Assembly: GCA_017936685.1 (NCBI GenBank)
Contig: JAGBFA010000001.1
Span: 148,144-212,143 of the forward strand
Length of the DNA stretch: 64,000 nt
Direction: 5' to 3'
DNA from: Alistipes sp.
Lineage (GTDB): Bacteria; Bacteroidota; Bacteroidia; Bacteroidales; Rikenellaceae
Shown here: piece by piece, positions 24,337 through 32,865 of the stretch
Layout of the letters: every line of letters begins with the position of its first letter
How positions within the stretch are numbered: position 1 is the first letter of the stretch
Position numbers and translations under genes: made by a program
The notes under the pieces: generated by a model
Told to the model about the DNA's origin: nothing
The model's input: only the letters and a program-made list of their open reading frames with translations
Database searches by the model: none

Positions 24337-25104
24337 ATGACAAAGCTAAAAATCATGACAGGCTCGAAGAGAGCCGATGCAGGTTTTCACATCGCCATCG
24401 ACGAAAAAGGGCCGTATCTGGTCTACGGCCGCCCGCCCTTGGCACAACAATTCATCATGAATAACGACAAGGGCGAGAGCTGGTATTTCCAGGAGGGAAA
24501 GCACTTCTCGACCGAAAGCGAGCCGACGGCACTGTGCCGCTGCGGCGAGTCGCACCGCAAGCCGTATTGCGACGGATCGCACAAAAAAGCACAGTGGGAT
24601 CCCTCGATAGGGGACACCGAAGATCGTCTGCTCGACAACGTGGAGACGACCCGCGGCGGCACTGTCGACATAAGCGACAATCGCAAATATTGCGTATTCG
24701 CGCGTTTCTGCGACGCCGAAGGGGGAGTGTACGAGCTGGCCGAACAGTCCGACGATCCCGAGGCACGCCGTCTGGCCATACGCGAGGCATCGATGTGCCC
24801 ATCGGCACGTCTCACCGCCTGGGATACCGCCACCGAGCGACCTTACGAATACAAATACGAGCCGAGCCTCGGGCTGATCGAAGACCCAGCCATCGGCGCA
24901 AGCGGCGGATTGTGGGTGCGCGGCGGAATCACCGTACAGCGCGCCGACGGCCGGACGTTGGAGGTGCGCAACAGGGTAGTGCTGTGCCGCTGCGGACAGT
25001 CGGCCGACAAGCCCTACTGCGACGGCACTCACGCCGCCATAAAATGGCAGGACGAGTTGGAAGGCGAGCCAAAAGGCGAGACCGTACCGGAAGAGGTATA
25101 TTGA
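24337..25104 (+). CDS. Double-CDGSH iron-sulfur protein with central 4Fe-4S-like domain
   Basis: 255 residues, cytosolic. Two CDGSH [2Fe-2S] domains with the C-x-C-x8-C-x3-H pattern: Cys67/Cys69/Cys78/His82 (CRCGESHRKPYCDGSH) and Cys217/Cys219/Cys228/His232 (CRCGQSADKPYCDGTH). Between them residues about 110-165 resemble the divergent mono-cluster ferredoxin domain often fused to CDGSH (KYCVFARFCD, then REASMCPSARLTAWD). CDGSH proteins are redox or Fe-S transfer factors; the exact role in bacteria is unclear. Monocistronic, followed by a terminator. Confidence 0.9.
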   Translation: MTKLKIMTGSKRADAGFHIAIDEKGPYLVYGRPPLAQQFIMNNDKGESWYFQEGKHFSTESEPTALCRCGESHRKPYCDGSHKKAQWDPSIGDTEDRLLDNVETTRGGTVDISDNRKYCVFARFCDAEGGVYELAEQSDDPEARRLAIREASMCPSARLTAWDTATERPYEYKYEPSLGLIEDPAIGASGGLWVRGGITVQRADGRTLEVRNRVVLCRCGQSADKPYCDGTHAAIKWQDELEGEPKGETVPEEVY

Positions 25105-25109
25105 ATCGC

Positions 25110-25141
25110 AAAGGGGTGTCGGATAGATTCGACACCCCTTT
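25110..25141. terminator. Intrinsic terminator, convergent pair
   Basis: AAAGGGGTGTCG (25110-25121) and CGACACCCCTTT (25130-25141) form a perfect 12-bp stem with an 8-base loop, ending in TTTT. It lies between the CDGSH gene (+) and the DUF4294-type gene (-). Confidence 0.88.
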
Positions 25142-25155
25142 TCAATTCTTGCCTG

Positions 25156-25737
25156 TCACAACAGTCCGGCTTCATAATACTTGACGATCTGTTCGAGCAT
25201 GGCATCTTCGCCCGAAGGGTCGTAGCGCAGTTTCAGATTGTTGCCGAAGAGCTTGGCGACCATCTGCCAGAAACCGGCCGTAAATCCGCTGCGGAACTCC
25301 TGTATGATGCGGTAGGCCGTATGATCGGTCTGACGATCGAGCAGTTTCAACAATATGCGTCCCTCGTAGCGCGTCATCTTGAACAGCACGGGCGACAGCT
25401 CCTCTTTTAGAGCCTTCTCTATGCTGCGGGTATATTGCCGGCGGTCCTTGCGACGATCCATCATCGACAAGGTATCATCGAGATTCTCCATGCGCCGCGC
25501 AGCCTCCACGGCTAACGGATAGACCTTCTTCACGGCGCGTATCATCTTCTGATAACGCCGCAGATCGGCCTTGCGGTTGAATACGTAGACCGGCAGCGAG
25601 GTGATGTGCAGCACGGAGTCGCCGCCCGACACATGCTCCCACTCCACGCGGCTGGCACCGCGCACACGCACGCTCTGCGCCGGAAGATCGGCTGCGACGA
25701 ACAGCAGCAGAGACAATATGATCGGAATCGTTTTCAT
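25156..25737 (-). CDS. Secreted DUF4294-type protein
   Basis: 193 residues from the ATG at 25735-25737. Signal peptide with cleavage near ADLPAQ. The mature region has the conserved PVYVFNRKADLRRYQKMIRAVKKVYPLA and RRQYTRSIEKALKEEL blocks and the end GNNLKLRYDPSGEDAMLEQIV that characterise this Bacteroidota-only family. Predicted mainly helical and periplasmic. Function not known. The first 13 codons of the longer open frame were excluded because they do not resemble a signal peptide. Confidence 0.8.
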   Translation of the reverse strand: MKTIPIILSLLLFVAADLPAQSVRVRGASRVEWEHVSGGDSVLHITSLPVYVFNRKADLRRYQKMIRAVKKVYPLAVEAARRMENLDDTLSMMDRRKDRRQYTRSIEKALKEELSPVLFKMTRYEGRILLKLLDRQTDHTAYRIIQEFRSGFTAGFWQMVAKLFGNNLKLRYDPSGEDAMLEQIVKYYEAGLL

Positions 25738-25831
25738 GGCATCGTCACCGCAAAGATAAGCAATTATCGGACGCATATTGCGCGATTCGGATTTTTATCG
25801 CTACATTTGTCTTATCAAAACCTATATCATC

Positions 25832-26209
25832 ATGTTGAAAGAAGGATTATATTTCCAGACTCAGATGGTCGTCTCGCCCGGCAATACGGCCGAATATATC
25901 GGCTCGGGCGACATGGCGGTGCTGGCCACACCGGCCATGATAGCCTTGATGGAGAATGCCGCCATGCTTGCTGTTGCGCCCTATCTGCCCGAAGGCTCCA
26001 CCACCGTGGGATCGAGCATATCCGCATCGCACCTCCGCCCCTCGGCCGTAGGTGCCACCGTAGCGGCGCGTGCCGAGCTGACCAAGGTCGACGGCCGCAT
26101 GCTCACATTCCGCGTCGAGGCATACGAAGCAGAGACCAAGATAGGCGAGGGCGAACACGTGCGCTGCATAGTCGACCGGGAGAAGTTCCTCGCACGTCTG
26201 GGCAAATAA
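25832..26209 (+). CDS. Hotdog-fold thioesterase (FlK-like)
   Basis: 125-residue single hotdog domain. It resembles fluoroacetyl-CoA thioesterase-like proteins of Bacteroidota: VSPGNTAEYIGSGDMAVLATPAMIALMENAA (Thr and Glu in the active-site helix), then GSSISASHLRPSAVGATVAARAEL and VEAYEAETKIGEGEHVRCIVD. Likely hydrolyses a small acyl-CoA in the cytosol; the natural substrate is unknown. The start at 25832 follows a TACATTTG -7 element (25802-25809) with a 22-base leader. Confidence 0.85.
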   Translation: MLKEGLYFQTQMVVSPGNTAEYIGSGDMAVLATPAMIALMENAAMLAVAPYLPEGSTTVGSSISASHLRPSAVGATVAARAELTKVDGRMLTFRVEAYEAETKIGEGEHVRCIVDREKFLARLGK

Positions 26210-26245
26210 AGGGTGTGTGCGACCGAGGGAATTTCAGCCTAAAAT

Positions 26246-26276
26246 TTTGCCGTTTCAAAACTTTACACTATCTTTG
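26246..26276 (+). promoter_or_regulatory. Promoter of tRNA-Gln
   Basis: TTTG at 26246-26249, a 19-base spacer and TATCTTTG at 26269-26276: a textbook match to the Bacteroidota primary-sigma pattern, 21 bases before the tRNA. Confidence 0.8.
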
Positions 26277-26297
26277 CCGTGCTTTCGAGCAAATGAT

Positions 26298-26368
26298 TGA
26301 GCTATGGTGTAATGGTAACACAGCAGATTTTGGTTCTGTCGTTCTGAGTTCGAATCTCGGTAGCTCAA
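26298..26368 (+). tRNA. tRNA-Gln (anticodon TTG)
   Basis: Acceptor stem TGAGCTA/TAGCTCA, D arm GTGT/ACAC, anticodon stem GCAGA/TCTGT with loop TTTTGGT (anticodon TTG), T arm with TTCGAAT. The CCA end is not encoded. Confidence 0.95.
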
Positions 26369-26434
26369 CCAAGCAGATCAAAGCCCGGCGTAATTGTCGG
26401 GTTTTGTTGTTTTTCGAATAAAACCCGTTTGCGT

Positions 26435-27352
26435 ATGCCTTTCCCCATCGAAAACAAGCTCGTCGTGGCAGTCTCTTCGTCGGCACTGTTCGATCTGTCG
26501 GAGTCCGACCGAATATACAACGAACACGGCCTGGCCGAGTACCGCCGCTATCAGGAGACCAACATCGACAACCCGCTCGGGAAAGGTGTGGCCTTTCCGT
26601 TCGTCAAGCGACTGCTCAGCTTCAACGAGATATTCCCCGACGAGCAGCCCGTGGAGGTGGTCCTGCTGTCGCGCAACTCGCCCGAGACGGGATTGCGCGT
26701 ATTCCGCACCATAGCCCACTACGGACTGAGCATCACGCGAGCCTCGTTCTTCTCGGGCGAATCGCCCTACAAGTATTTGCCGGCATTCAACGCTTCGCTG
26801 TTCCTGTCGGCCTCCGAGAGCGACGTGCGCAACGCATGCGACGCCGGTTATGCCGCCGGACGCGTACTCGACAGCAAGGTGCTCGACGACGAATCGGACG
26901 GCGAGCTGCGCATAGCTTTCGACTTCGACGGCGTGATAGCCGACGACGAGAGCGAGAAGATCTACAAGGAGCAGGGGCTTTCGGCATTTCACCGCCACGA
27001 GTCGGCCACCAGCAAGCCGCTCGACCCGGGACCGCTGGCCGATCTTCTGAAAAAAATATCCAATCTGCAACGGCTCGAAACCTCGCGTATCGATGTCGAC
27101 CCCTCGCACCGGAGACGGTTGAAGATATCGATAGTCACGGCACGCAACGCACCGGCGCACGAACGCGTGGTCAACACGCTGAAAAGCTGGGGCGTAGAGG
27201 TGACCGAAGCATTCTTCCTCGGCGGCATATCCAAAGACCGTGTGCTGGAAATCATGCGTCCGCACATATTCTTCGACGACCAGATGTCGCATCTCAACCA
27301 CCTGCACAACATTCCGGCGGTGCATATTCCCATGGGCATAGCCAATGAATAG
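26435..27352 (+). CDS. 5'-nucleotidase (cytosolic NT5C1-like)
   Basis: 305 residues, HAD-superfamily nucleoside-monophosphate phosphatase. It begins PFPIENKLVVAVSSSALFDLSESDRIY and contains the family blocks NPLGKGVAFPFVKRLL, SRNSPETGLRVF, and the HAD catalytic motif FDFDGVIADDESEKIY (nucleophile Asp and +2 Asp) at about residue 160-175; the end DRVLEIMRPHIFFDDQMSHL holds the metal-binding acidic pair. The start ATG 26435 is 66 bases after tRNA-Gln. Acts in the cytosol on AMP/IMP-like substrates. Confidence 0.9.
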   Translation: MPFPIENKLVVAVSSSALFDLSESDRIYNEHGLAEYRRYQETNIDNPLGKGVAFPFVKRLLSFNEIFPDEQPVEVVLLSRNSPETGLRVFRTIAHYGLSITRASFFSGESPYKYLPAFNASLFLSASESDVRNACDAGYAAGRVLDSKVLDDESDGELRIAFDFDGVIADDESEKIYKEQGLSAFHRHESATSKPLDPGPLADLLKKISNLQRLETSRIDVDPSHRRRLKISIVTARNAPAHERVVNTLKSWGVEVTEAFFLGGISKDRVLEIMRPHIFFDDQMSHLNHLHNIPAVHIPMGIANE

Positions 27353-27431
27353 ATGCACCGGAAGCGGTGACAAGCAGACAAATAAATCGCAAGTTTTCGG
27401 GGCAATGGTGCCTAAACATTATTTTTTATTG

Positions 27432-27439
27432 TATATTTG
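27432..27439 (+). promoter_or_regulatory. -7 element before the 48-residue peptide gene
   Basis: TATATTTG matches TAnnTTTG and lies 21 bases before the ATG at 27461. No clear -33 TTTG. Confidence 0.5.
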
Positions 27440-27460
27440 TACAACATAATATTAGTACAG

Positions 27461-27607
27461 ATGTATGATAATCCCCGCGAAGAGTATATCTCTCCGCAAA
27501 TCGAAGTCACGGCCGTCGAGGTCGAATGCACCAACATAAGCGACAGCGGATCGGAAATGAGCGATATCGATCCGGTATACGAAAACCAATTCGACGAAAT
27601 ACTATGA
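27461..27607 (+). CDS. 48-residue acidic peptide coupled to a lipoprotein gene
   Basis: Frame of 48 codons, MYDNPREEYISPQIEVTAVE at the start, highly acidic, no signal peptide, one Cys. The PQIEV motif near the N-terminus recalls short Bacteroidales proteins found before surface lipoprotein or fimbrillin-type genes. Its TGA overlaps the ATG of the next gene (ATGA at 27604-27607), indicating translational coupling, and a -7 element lies just upstream. Function unknown; it could be a leader, a chaperone-like partner or a peptide substrate. Confidence 0.65.
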   Translation: MYDNPREEYISPQIEVTAVEVECTNISDSGSEMSDIDPVYENQFDEIL

Positions 27608-28974
27608 GACCGACAGCACTCATCACCGCATGCCTGCTGTCGATCGCAGCGGCCTCGTGCACCTGCAATATCGAAGAGACTCCCGCCAGCCGACGGGTGC
27701 AATTCCGCATCGAAGCCTCGGCAGACGATACGCGAACGCAGTGGAGCCAAACCCACACAAGCCCATATCGTATGGAGTGGTGTGCCGACGACCGGCTGAG
27801 AATCGTTCTCTCCACTACCGACAACATGGCCGAGGCCACGATCGGGCAGCTCTCCGACGACAGACTGTCGGCATCGTTCGATGTCGATATAGAGTTGGCA
27901 TCTATGCCCGACAAGTACCGTCTTTACGCCTGCTGTCCCGCCTCGGCATTCGAGGGAATAACGACGGCAGAGGACGATCCGCAGCAAACGCCGCGGCTCG
28001 ACTTCACCGTCCCGACACACCAGCGACCCTCCGCGCAATCGTTCGATCCGGCCGCCGCCGTGATATTCGGCAGCTCGGCAGGCGACATTGCACCGGCATC
28101 GTCCGTCGCAATGAAATTCACCTCGATAGTGGCTTACGGCAAGATAACGGTCAAAGATCTTCCTTTGGACGACGGCGAGCGGGTAAGATCGATAACGCTT
28201 GCGGCCTCACAGCCCATATCGGGATCGGCCGCATATAGCTTCGACGAAGAGACTCCGCACACTACGGCCGCACAATCGGCATCGGGCAGCATAGAGATGG
28301 AGTATGCAACCGCCGAGGGCACGTTCTCCGCATGGTTTGCGGCAATACCGGCTTCGCTTCGCGACGGCTGGCTTTGCGTGTGCGTCAAGACCGACCGCGG
28401 GCGATACGAGAAGCTGATAGATCTGAGCGGCAAGGAGTTCACCTTCGAACATAACCGCATATTGTCGTTCACCGTAGACATGAGCCCGACCGTCCGTTCG
28501 GAGCACCCCGTATGGCATCGCATATCGTCGCCCAAGACGATCTGCAACGGTGTGCACATCATCGTCTGCGACGGATTCTACTGCTCCAACAGCGAACAGA
28601 CATTAGGCCACCCGCAGGCAACGCCGCTCTCCGATGCCGGCATCACGGTCGACGGCAACACTCTCAGCGGCACAGTCGGCGACTCCGCCAAGTGGGACTT
28701 CTCGCTCAGCGATACGGGCGAGGTGGTCATAAGCAAATACGGCGACAGCGACACATGGCTCTATGCGGCCAACACCAACAACGGCATATATGCCGACAAC
28801 GACGTCAACCGCCGCTATCCCTGGCGATTCTCCACCGCCGACGGAGCCTTGCGCGCCGTCTGCAACACACGCTATCTCGGCATTGCCGCTGCGGGCTGGC
28901 GGTCATACACCTCTTACACCAACGCCAACTACATATCGAGTGCGATAGAGCTGTTCGGGTTATATGTGGAGTAG
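27604..28974 (+). CDS. Fimbrillin-like surface lipoprotein
   Basis: 456 residues. Lipobox in CLLSIAAASC, Cys19. The N-terminal about 290 residues follow the fimbrillin/Mfa-type layout of Bacteroidales lipoproteins (VQFRIEASADDTRTQWSQ, DRLRIVLST, FTSIVAYGKITVKDLP, FEHNRILSFTVDMS). The C-terminal about 150 residues (from HRISSPKTICNGVHIIV) look like a separate domain with a repeated SSAIELFGLYVE-type end. Exported to the outer membrane, possibly a pilus component or adhesin. ATGA overlap with the preceding peptide gene. Confidence 0.72.
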   Translation: MRPTALITACLLSIAAASCTCNIEETPASRRVQFRIEASADDTRTQWSQTHTSPYRMEWCADDRLRIVLSTTDNMAEATIGQLSDDRLSASFDVDIELASMPDKYRLYACCPASAFEGITTAEDDPQQTPRLDFTVPTHQRPSAQSFDPAAAVIFGSSAGDIAPASSVAMKFTSIVAYGKITVKDLPLDDGERVRSITLAASQPISGSAAYSFDEETPHTTAAQSASGSIEMEYATAEGTFSAWFAAIPASLRDGWLCVCVKTDRGRYEKLIDLSGKEFTFEHNRILSFTVDMSPTVRSEHPVWHRISSPKTICNGVHIIVCDGFYCSNSEQTLGHPQATPLSDAGITVDGNTLSGTVGDSAKWDFSLSDTGEVVISKYGDSDTWLYAANTNNGIYADNDVNRRYPWRFSTADGALRAVCNTRYLGIAAAGWRSYTSYTNANYISSAIELFGLYVE

Positions 28975-29114
28975 GAAGAATTATACCGGCTGCATTGTTG
29001 TATTTTCGATCTTAAATAACTATCTTTATGACGTATTGCTTCGTTGCACAACGATACTATCAACCCTATATATGCACAATAGCATAAATAAATGTTTAAC
29101 CAATTAACAACATT

Positions 29115-29606
29115 ATGAAAAGACTATTTATCCTCCTGACTGCCGTCGCAATAGGCATCGGCTCGCTCCAAGCAAAAACTCCGATCAAATATCACGGAGA
29201 GGTCGATCTGGGATACTCCATCGGCGTGGGGACATTCGCAACTGGCCGTGTCAATATCCACACCATTCAGGGTGTGGAGATAGGCAAATACTTCTCTACG
29301 GGCATCGGCATCGGCGCAGACATATATCACGAGTTTCCCGATGTCATGGTACCGATATACCTCAACCTTAAAGGATACCTTCCCGTATCAAAGATAGTCA
29401 AACCGTATGTATCGGTGGATATCGGCGGCGGCATCGGTGCCTCGGAGGGTTTCAGCGGCCTGTCGGGTTCGACATATACCATTGCTGTCGGTGTCAAGGC
29501 AAAGATGTTCAAGGCACAGTTAGGCTATAACGTACAGCGATTGTCGGAGTCGGGCATAGGCATCAATATGAATGCCGTGCAGATAAAGCTTGGTGTAATG
29601 TTCTGA
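29115..29606 (+). CDS. Small outer-membrane beta-barrel protein
   Basis: 163 residues: signal peptide (cleavage near SLQA-KTP), then alternating amphipathic strands rich in Gly and aromatic residues, ending in a strand with C-terminal Phe (AVQIKLGVMF), the OMP assembly signal. Eight strands are plausible, as in OmpA/OmpW-like barrels. No periplasmic domain. Function unknown. A very strong terminator follows. Confidence 0.8.
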   Translation: MKRLFILLTAVAIGIGSLQAKTPIKYHGEVDLGYSIGVGTFATGRVNIHTIQGVEIGKYFSTGIGIGADIYHEFPDVMVPIYLNLKGYLPVSKIVKPYVSVDIGGGIGASEGFSGLSGSTYTIAVGVKAKMFKAQLGYNVQRLSESGIGINMNAVQIKLGVMF

Positions 29607-29620
29607 TATCATGCGCTATA

Positions 29621-29662
29621 AATGAAGTTGTGCCGAAATGTGGATTTCGGCACAACTTCATT
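29621..29662. terminator. Very strong bidirectional terminator
   Basis: Perfect 19-bp stem AATGAAGTTGTGCCGAAAT with its complement, loop GTGG. It separates the beta-barrel gene (+) from the convergent ogt gene (-), whose stop codon lies just beyond it. Confidence 0.9.
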
Positions 29663-29663
29663 A

Positions 29664-30161
29664 TCATATTGCTCCTTCGTCGGAGAGTATGCGACGTTTC
29701 ATCTCCGAACCCCAGTAGTATTGCCCTATGGAGCCGTCGCGGCGCACGATGCGATGACACGGGACTAAGAGAGTGATAGGGTTGTCGCCGACGGCCGAAG
29801 CGGCAGCTCTGACGGCCTCGGCATGACCGGCACGCCGGGCAAGTTCGGAATAGCATATCGTCTCTCCGCGTCCGACTTCGAGCAATGCGCGCCACACGTC
29901 GATCTGAAAAGGCGTACCGATAAGATGCAGCGTAAGGTCGGGCACAAAGATGTCCCTTTCCGTAACCGACTCCGCAAGCCGCATATTGGGATAAATCGCT
30001 TTGACATGCGCCAGCACCGTCTCCCGATCGGGCAAGGCGAAGCCCAAATAGCACAACCCTTTGGACGAGAACACTCCGATCATCTCGCCGTAAGGCGAAT
30101 CCGCAAAAGCATATTCGGCATCGAAAGCCTCGCGGCGATCGTATGAAACATCGATATTCAT
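29664..30161 (-). CDS. ogt: Methylated-DNA--cysteine methyltransferase
   Basis: Suicide repair enzyme that removes O6-methyl from guanine. 165 residues: N-terminal ribonuclease-like domain, then the DNA-binding/active-site domain with GTPFQIDVWRALLEVGRGETICYSELA, the Arg-finger region EAVRAAASAVGDNP and the acceptor Cys135 in VPCHRIV. Full length for the Ogt type, with no Ada regulatory domain. Separately transcribed. Confidence 0.93.
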   Translation of the reverse strand: MNIDVSYDRREAFDAEYAFADSPYGEMIGVFSSKGLCYLGFALPDRETVLAHVKAIYPNMRLAESVTERDIFVPDLTLHLIGTPFQIDVWRALLEVGRGETICYSELARRAGHAEAVRAAASAVGDNPITLLVPCHRIVRRDGSIGQYYWGSEMKRRILSDEGAI

Positions 30162-30190
30162 AGTACAATCTTCATTAATACGAACAAAAA

Positions 30191-30213
30191 GATCCGGCCT
30201 GACAGACCGGATC
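30191..30213 (-). terminator. Intrinsic terminator of S1/P1 nuclease gene
   Basis: GATCCGG (30191-30197) and CCGGATC (30207-30213); on the minus strand the stem is followed by TTTTTG. It lies 28 bases after the nuclease stop codon. Confidence 0.8.
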
Positions 30214-30240
30214 GTAGTTATACAAGACGAAGTCTGTCGA

Positions 30241-31020
30241 TTATCGTCCGCCGTAGATCGATTCGAGCAGAGCCGCCAGACGAAGACCGCCTTTCAGGAA
30301 CTGCTCCTCGATGACGGGAGTATATTTGTTGACATAGTCGAACGAGATCTCCACACCGGCCGGAGAGTCGAAATAGATCTGACGGCTCAGCACGACTGTC
30401 TCCTCGATCCACTCTTCGGGTGTGCCGGCCACGATTGTCTCGATCTGCTCGGGCGTGGCGCGATCGATCTGATACTGCCATTCCGAATAGCTCCACTTGT
30501 GCGCCGAGTCCACGATCTTGGTATCCCACACACTGTGCAGTTTGGCATTCGAATAGAAATACTTCACCTGAATGGTGTTACCGCCTAAGTCGCATTTGTG
30601 ACCTGCGTGCATCGGACAGTGCATGTCTCCGACAAGATGTATCAGCATCATCAGATCGGTCTTCTCCTGCTCGGGCGACAGACCTCCCTCTTTAAGACGT
30701 GCGACGATCTCGTTGATCGCAACCACCACATCGCCTTTCGACTCCTTCTTCGACTTGGCATAGGTGCGCTCGTTCTCGTCGACATTGACATAGTGCCACG
30801 TCTTGGTATGGGCGTACTCGGGAGTGTGGCTGGCATTGTCGAGCCAGTTGGCGTAATATACGAGCGAGTGGCCGTCGAGCAGAGCCGTAACCTTCGATGC
30901 CACCTCGGGCGAAAGGTGATTCTCGGCGATATATGCCACGGTGTCGTGCCCCTTTTGTCCCCAGCCGAAAGCATTTGTGACGGCCGCAAGACACAATAAC
31001 GATACGATCAGTCTCTTCAT
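30241..31020 (-). CDS. S1/P1-family zinc nuclease
   Basis: 259-residue secreted single-strand nuclease/3'-nucleotidase. Signal peptide cleaved before Trp20, which becomes the N-terminal zinc ligand as in P1 nuclease (FG-WGQKGHD). Further ligands: His in QKGHDTVAYIAE, ASHTPEYAHTKTWHYVN, LVGDMHCPMHAGHKCDLGGN (H-x3-D/H cluster) and HSVWDTKIV. All three-zinc site motifs appear present. Periplasmic or extracellular nucleic-acid scavenging is likely. It follows rho on the same strand with a 21-base gap, and has its own terminator. Confidence 0.92.
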   Translation of the reverse strand: MKRLIVSLLCLAAVTNAFGWGQKGHDTVAYIAENHLSPEVASKVTALLDGHSLVYYANWLDNASHTPEYAHTKTWHYVNVDENERTYAKSKKESKGDVVVAINEIVARLKEGGLSPEQEKTDLMMLIHLVGDMHCPMHAGHKCDLGGNTIQVKYFYSNAKLHSVWDTKIVDSAHKWSYSEWQYQIDRATPEQIETIVAGTPEEWIEETVVLSRQIYFDSPAGVEISFDYVNKYTPVIEEQFLKGGLRLAALLESIYGGR

Positions 31021-31041
31021 AATCGGGTTTGTATTTAAGGT

Positions 31042-32670
31042 TTATTGATTCATCGTCGCGAGGAACTCCTCGTTGCTGTCGGTCATGTTCATCTGCTTTT
31101 GCAGGAACTCCATAGCCTCGACCGTGGTCATGTCCGACAGATATTTGCGAAGAATCCACGTGCGGCTCATCACATTCGACGACAGCAGCAGATCCTCGCG
31201 GCGCGTACCCGACGCAATGACATCGACAGCAGGGTAGATACGTTTGTTAGACAACTTGCGATCGAGCTGCAACTCCATGTTGCCCGTACCCTTGAACTCC
31301 TCGAATATCACCTCGTCCATCTTCGAGCCGGTGTCGATCAACGCCGTGGCTATGATGGTCAGCGAACCCTTCTCCTCGGTGTTTCGCGCAGCACCGAAGA
31401 AGCGTTTGGGCTTGTGCAGCGCATTGGCATCGACACCGCCCGAGAGCACCTTGCCCGAGGCAGGCTGCACCGAGTTGTAGGCACGCGCAAGACGGGTGAT
31501 CGAATCGAGGAAGATGACCACATCGTGGCCGCACTCCACCATACGCTTGGCCTTCTCCAACACCATCTCTGCCACCTTCACATGGCGCGAAGCCTGCTCG
31601 TCGAATGTCGAGGCCACGACCTCGGCCTTGACGTTGCGCGCCATCTCGGTCACCTCCTCCGGACGTTCGTCGATCAGCAGGACGATCATATATACCTCGG
31701 GGTGATTGTCGGCAATGGCGTTGGCTATCGACTGCAACAGCATGGTCTTACCCGTCTTGGGCTGCGCCACGATCAAGGCACGCTGTCCCTTGCCGATGGG
31801 CGAAAAGAGATCGATGATACGGTTCGACAGAGAGTTGTGGCCGTTGCCCGTCAGATTGAATTTCTCGCTCGGGAACAGAGGTGTCATATACTCGAACTGC
31901 ACACGGTCGCGGATATATTCGGGTTTCAAGCCGTTGATCTCCGATATGTGCACCAGCGGGAAATACTTTTCACCCTCCTTGGGCGGGCGTATCGTACCGC
32001 TCACCGTATCGCCAGGCTTCAAGCCGAATAGCTTGATCTGCGACGGCGACACATATATGTCATCGGGAGAATTGAGATAGTTGTAATCGGCCGAGCGCAG
32101 GAAACCGTAGCCGTCGGGCATGATCTCCAACACGCCCTCGCCGTCGATCTCGGCCGCGAAATCGTCTTTGGTCACTACGTCCGACGGCAGACCGTCGTCG
32201 TACATCATATTGCCGTCTATGTCGTCCAAGGAATCCTCCGCAATATCCGGTTCATCGAAAATCCGGTCGTCTTCCATCGGCATGGCAGCCTCCGCGACGG
32301 GTGTGACTGTCGCATTCTTCGGTTTGCGTCCGCGTCGTTTGGGTGCGGGACGCTCCGCAGCCTCTTCGGCAACAGCCTGCTCGACCGACGGTGCAGCCTG
32401 GACGGCAGGCTCCTCGCGGCGGCCATGCGCATCGTCAGGTCTGCGCACCGGCGCACCGACCTTGACACCGCCCACACGCGGACGACGTCCGCGTTTTGCA
32501 GGCTGTTGTACAACAGGTTCGGTCTCACCCGCCGGAGCATCGTTGGCTACCGCAGCGATCTTATCCAACAGCTCCCTCTTTTTCATAGAGGTCCCGTCGA
32601 TACCGAGCACTTTGCCGATAGCGCGCAGTTCAGCAATCGTCTTGCTCTGTAATGCAGTTAAATCTTGCAT
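31042..32670 (-). CDS. rho: Transcription termination factor Rho
   Basis: Hexameric RNA helicase that terminates transcription. 542 residues: N-terminal helical SAP-like region 1-45, then a long Ala/Pro/Arg-rich and acidic insertion (about 46-165, with RGRRPRVGG and KRRGRKPKN basic patches), the cold-shock RNA-binding domain with DGYGFLR at 186-192, Walker A AQPKTGKT at 302-309, Walker [16 protein letters not shown] and the Q/R-loop region [20 protein letters not shown]. It is longer than E. coli Rho (419) because of the insertion, which is normal for Bacteroidota. Confidence 0.97.
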   Translation of the reverse strand: MQDLTALQSKTIAELRAIGKVLGIDGTSMKKRELLDKIAAVANDAPAGETEPVVQQPAKRGRRPRVGGVKVGAPVRRPDDAHGRREEPAVQAAPSVEQAVAEEAAERPAPKRRGRKPKNATVTPVAEAAMPMEDDRIFDEPDIAEDSLDDIDGNMMYDDGLPSDVVTKDDFAAEIDGEGVLEIMPDGYGFLRSADYNYLNSPDDIYVSPSQIKLFGLKPGDTVSGTIRPPKEGEKYFPLVHISEINGLKPEYIRDRVQFEYMTPLFPSEKFNLTGNGHNSLSNRIIDLFSPIGKGQRALIVAQPKTGKTMLLQSIANAIADNHPEVYMIVLLIDERPEEVTEMARNVKAEVVASTFDEQASRHVKVAEMVLEKAKRMVECGHDVVIFLDSITRLARAYNSVQPASGKVLSGGVDANALHKPKRFFGAARNTEEKGSLTIIATALIDTGSKMDEVIFEEFKGTGNMELQLDRKLSNKRIYPAVDVIASGTRREDLLLSSNVMSRTWILRKYLSDMTTVEAMEFLQKQMNMTDSNEEFLATMNQ

Positions 32671-32827
32671 ATATGTAAAAATTGTTATGTATTCGTGATT
32701 ATATGAACGGAATCATTATCCCACCGAAAGCAGTGCAAATATAATACATTTTTTATTATTACCAATATTTTTCATAACAATTATACATATTTAACCGCAC
32801 CTGACGGGGTTTTATTATAAAAAATAG

Positions 32828-32835
32828 TACATTTG
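32828..32835 (+). promoter_or_regulatory. -7 element before the pRiA4b-ORF-3-like gene
   Basis: TACATTTG, 30 bases before the ATG at 32866. The rest of the 195-base rho divergent gap is AT-rich and shows no other feature. Confidence 0.5.
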
Positions 32836-32865
32836 CGTTACATTTATTAACGACACACTGCAACT

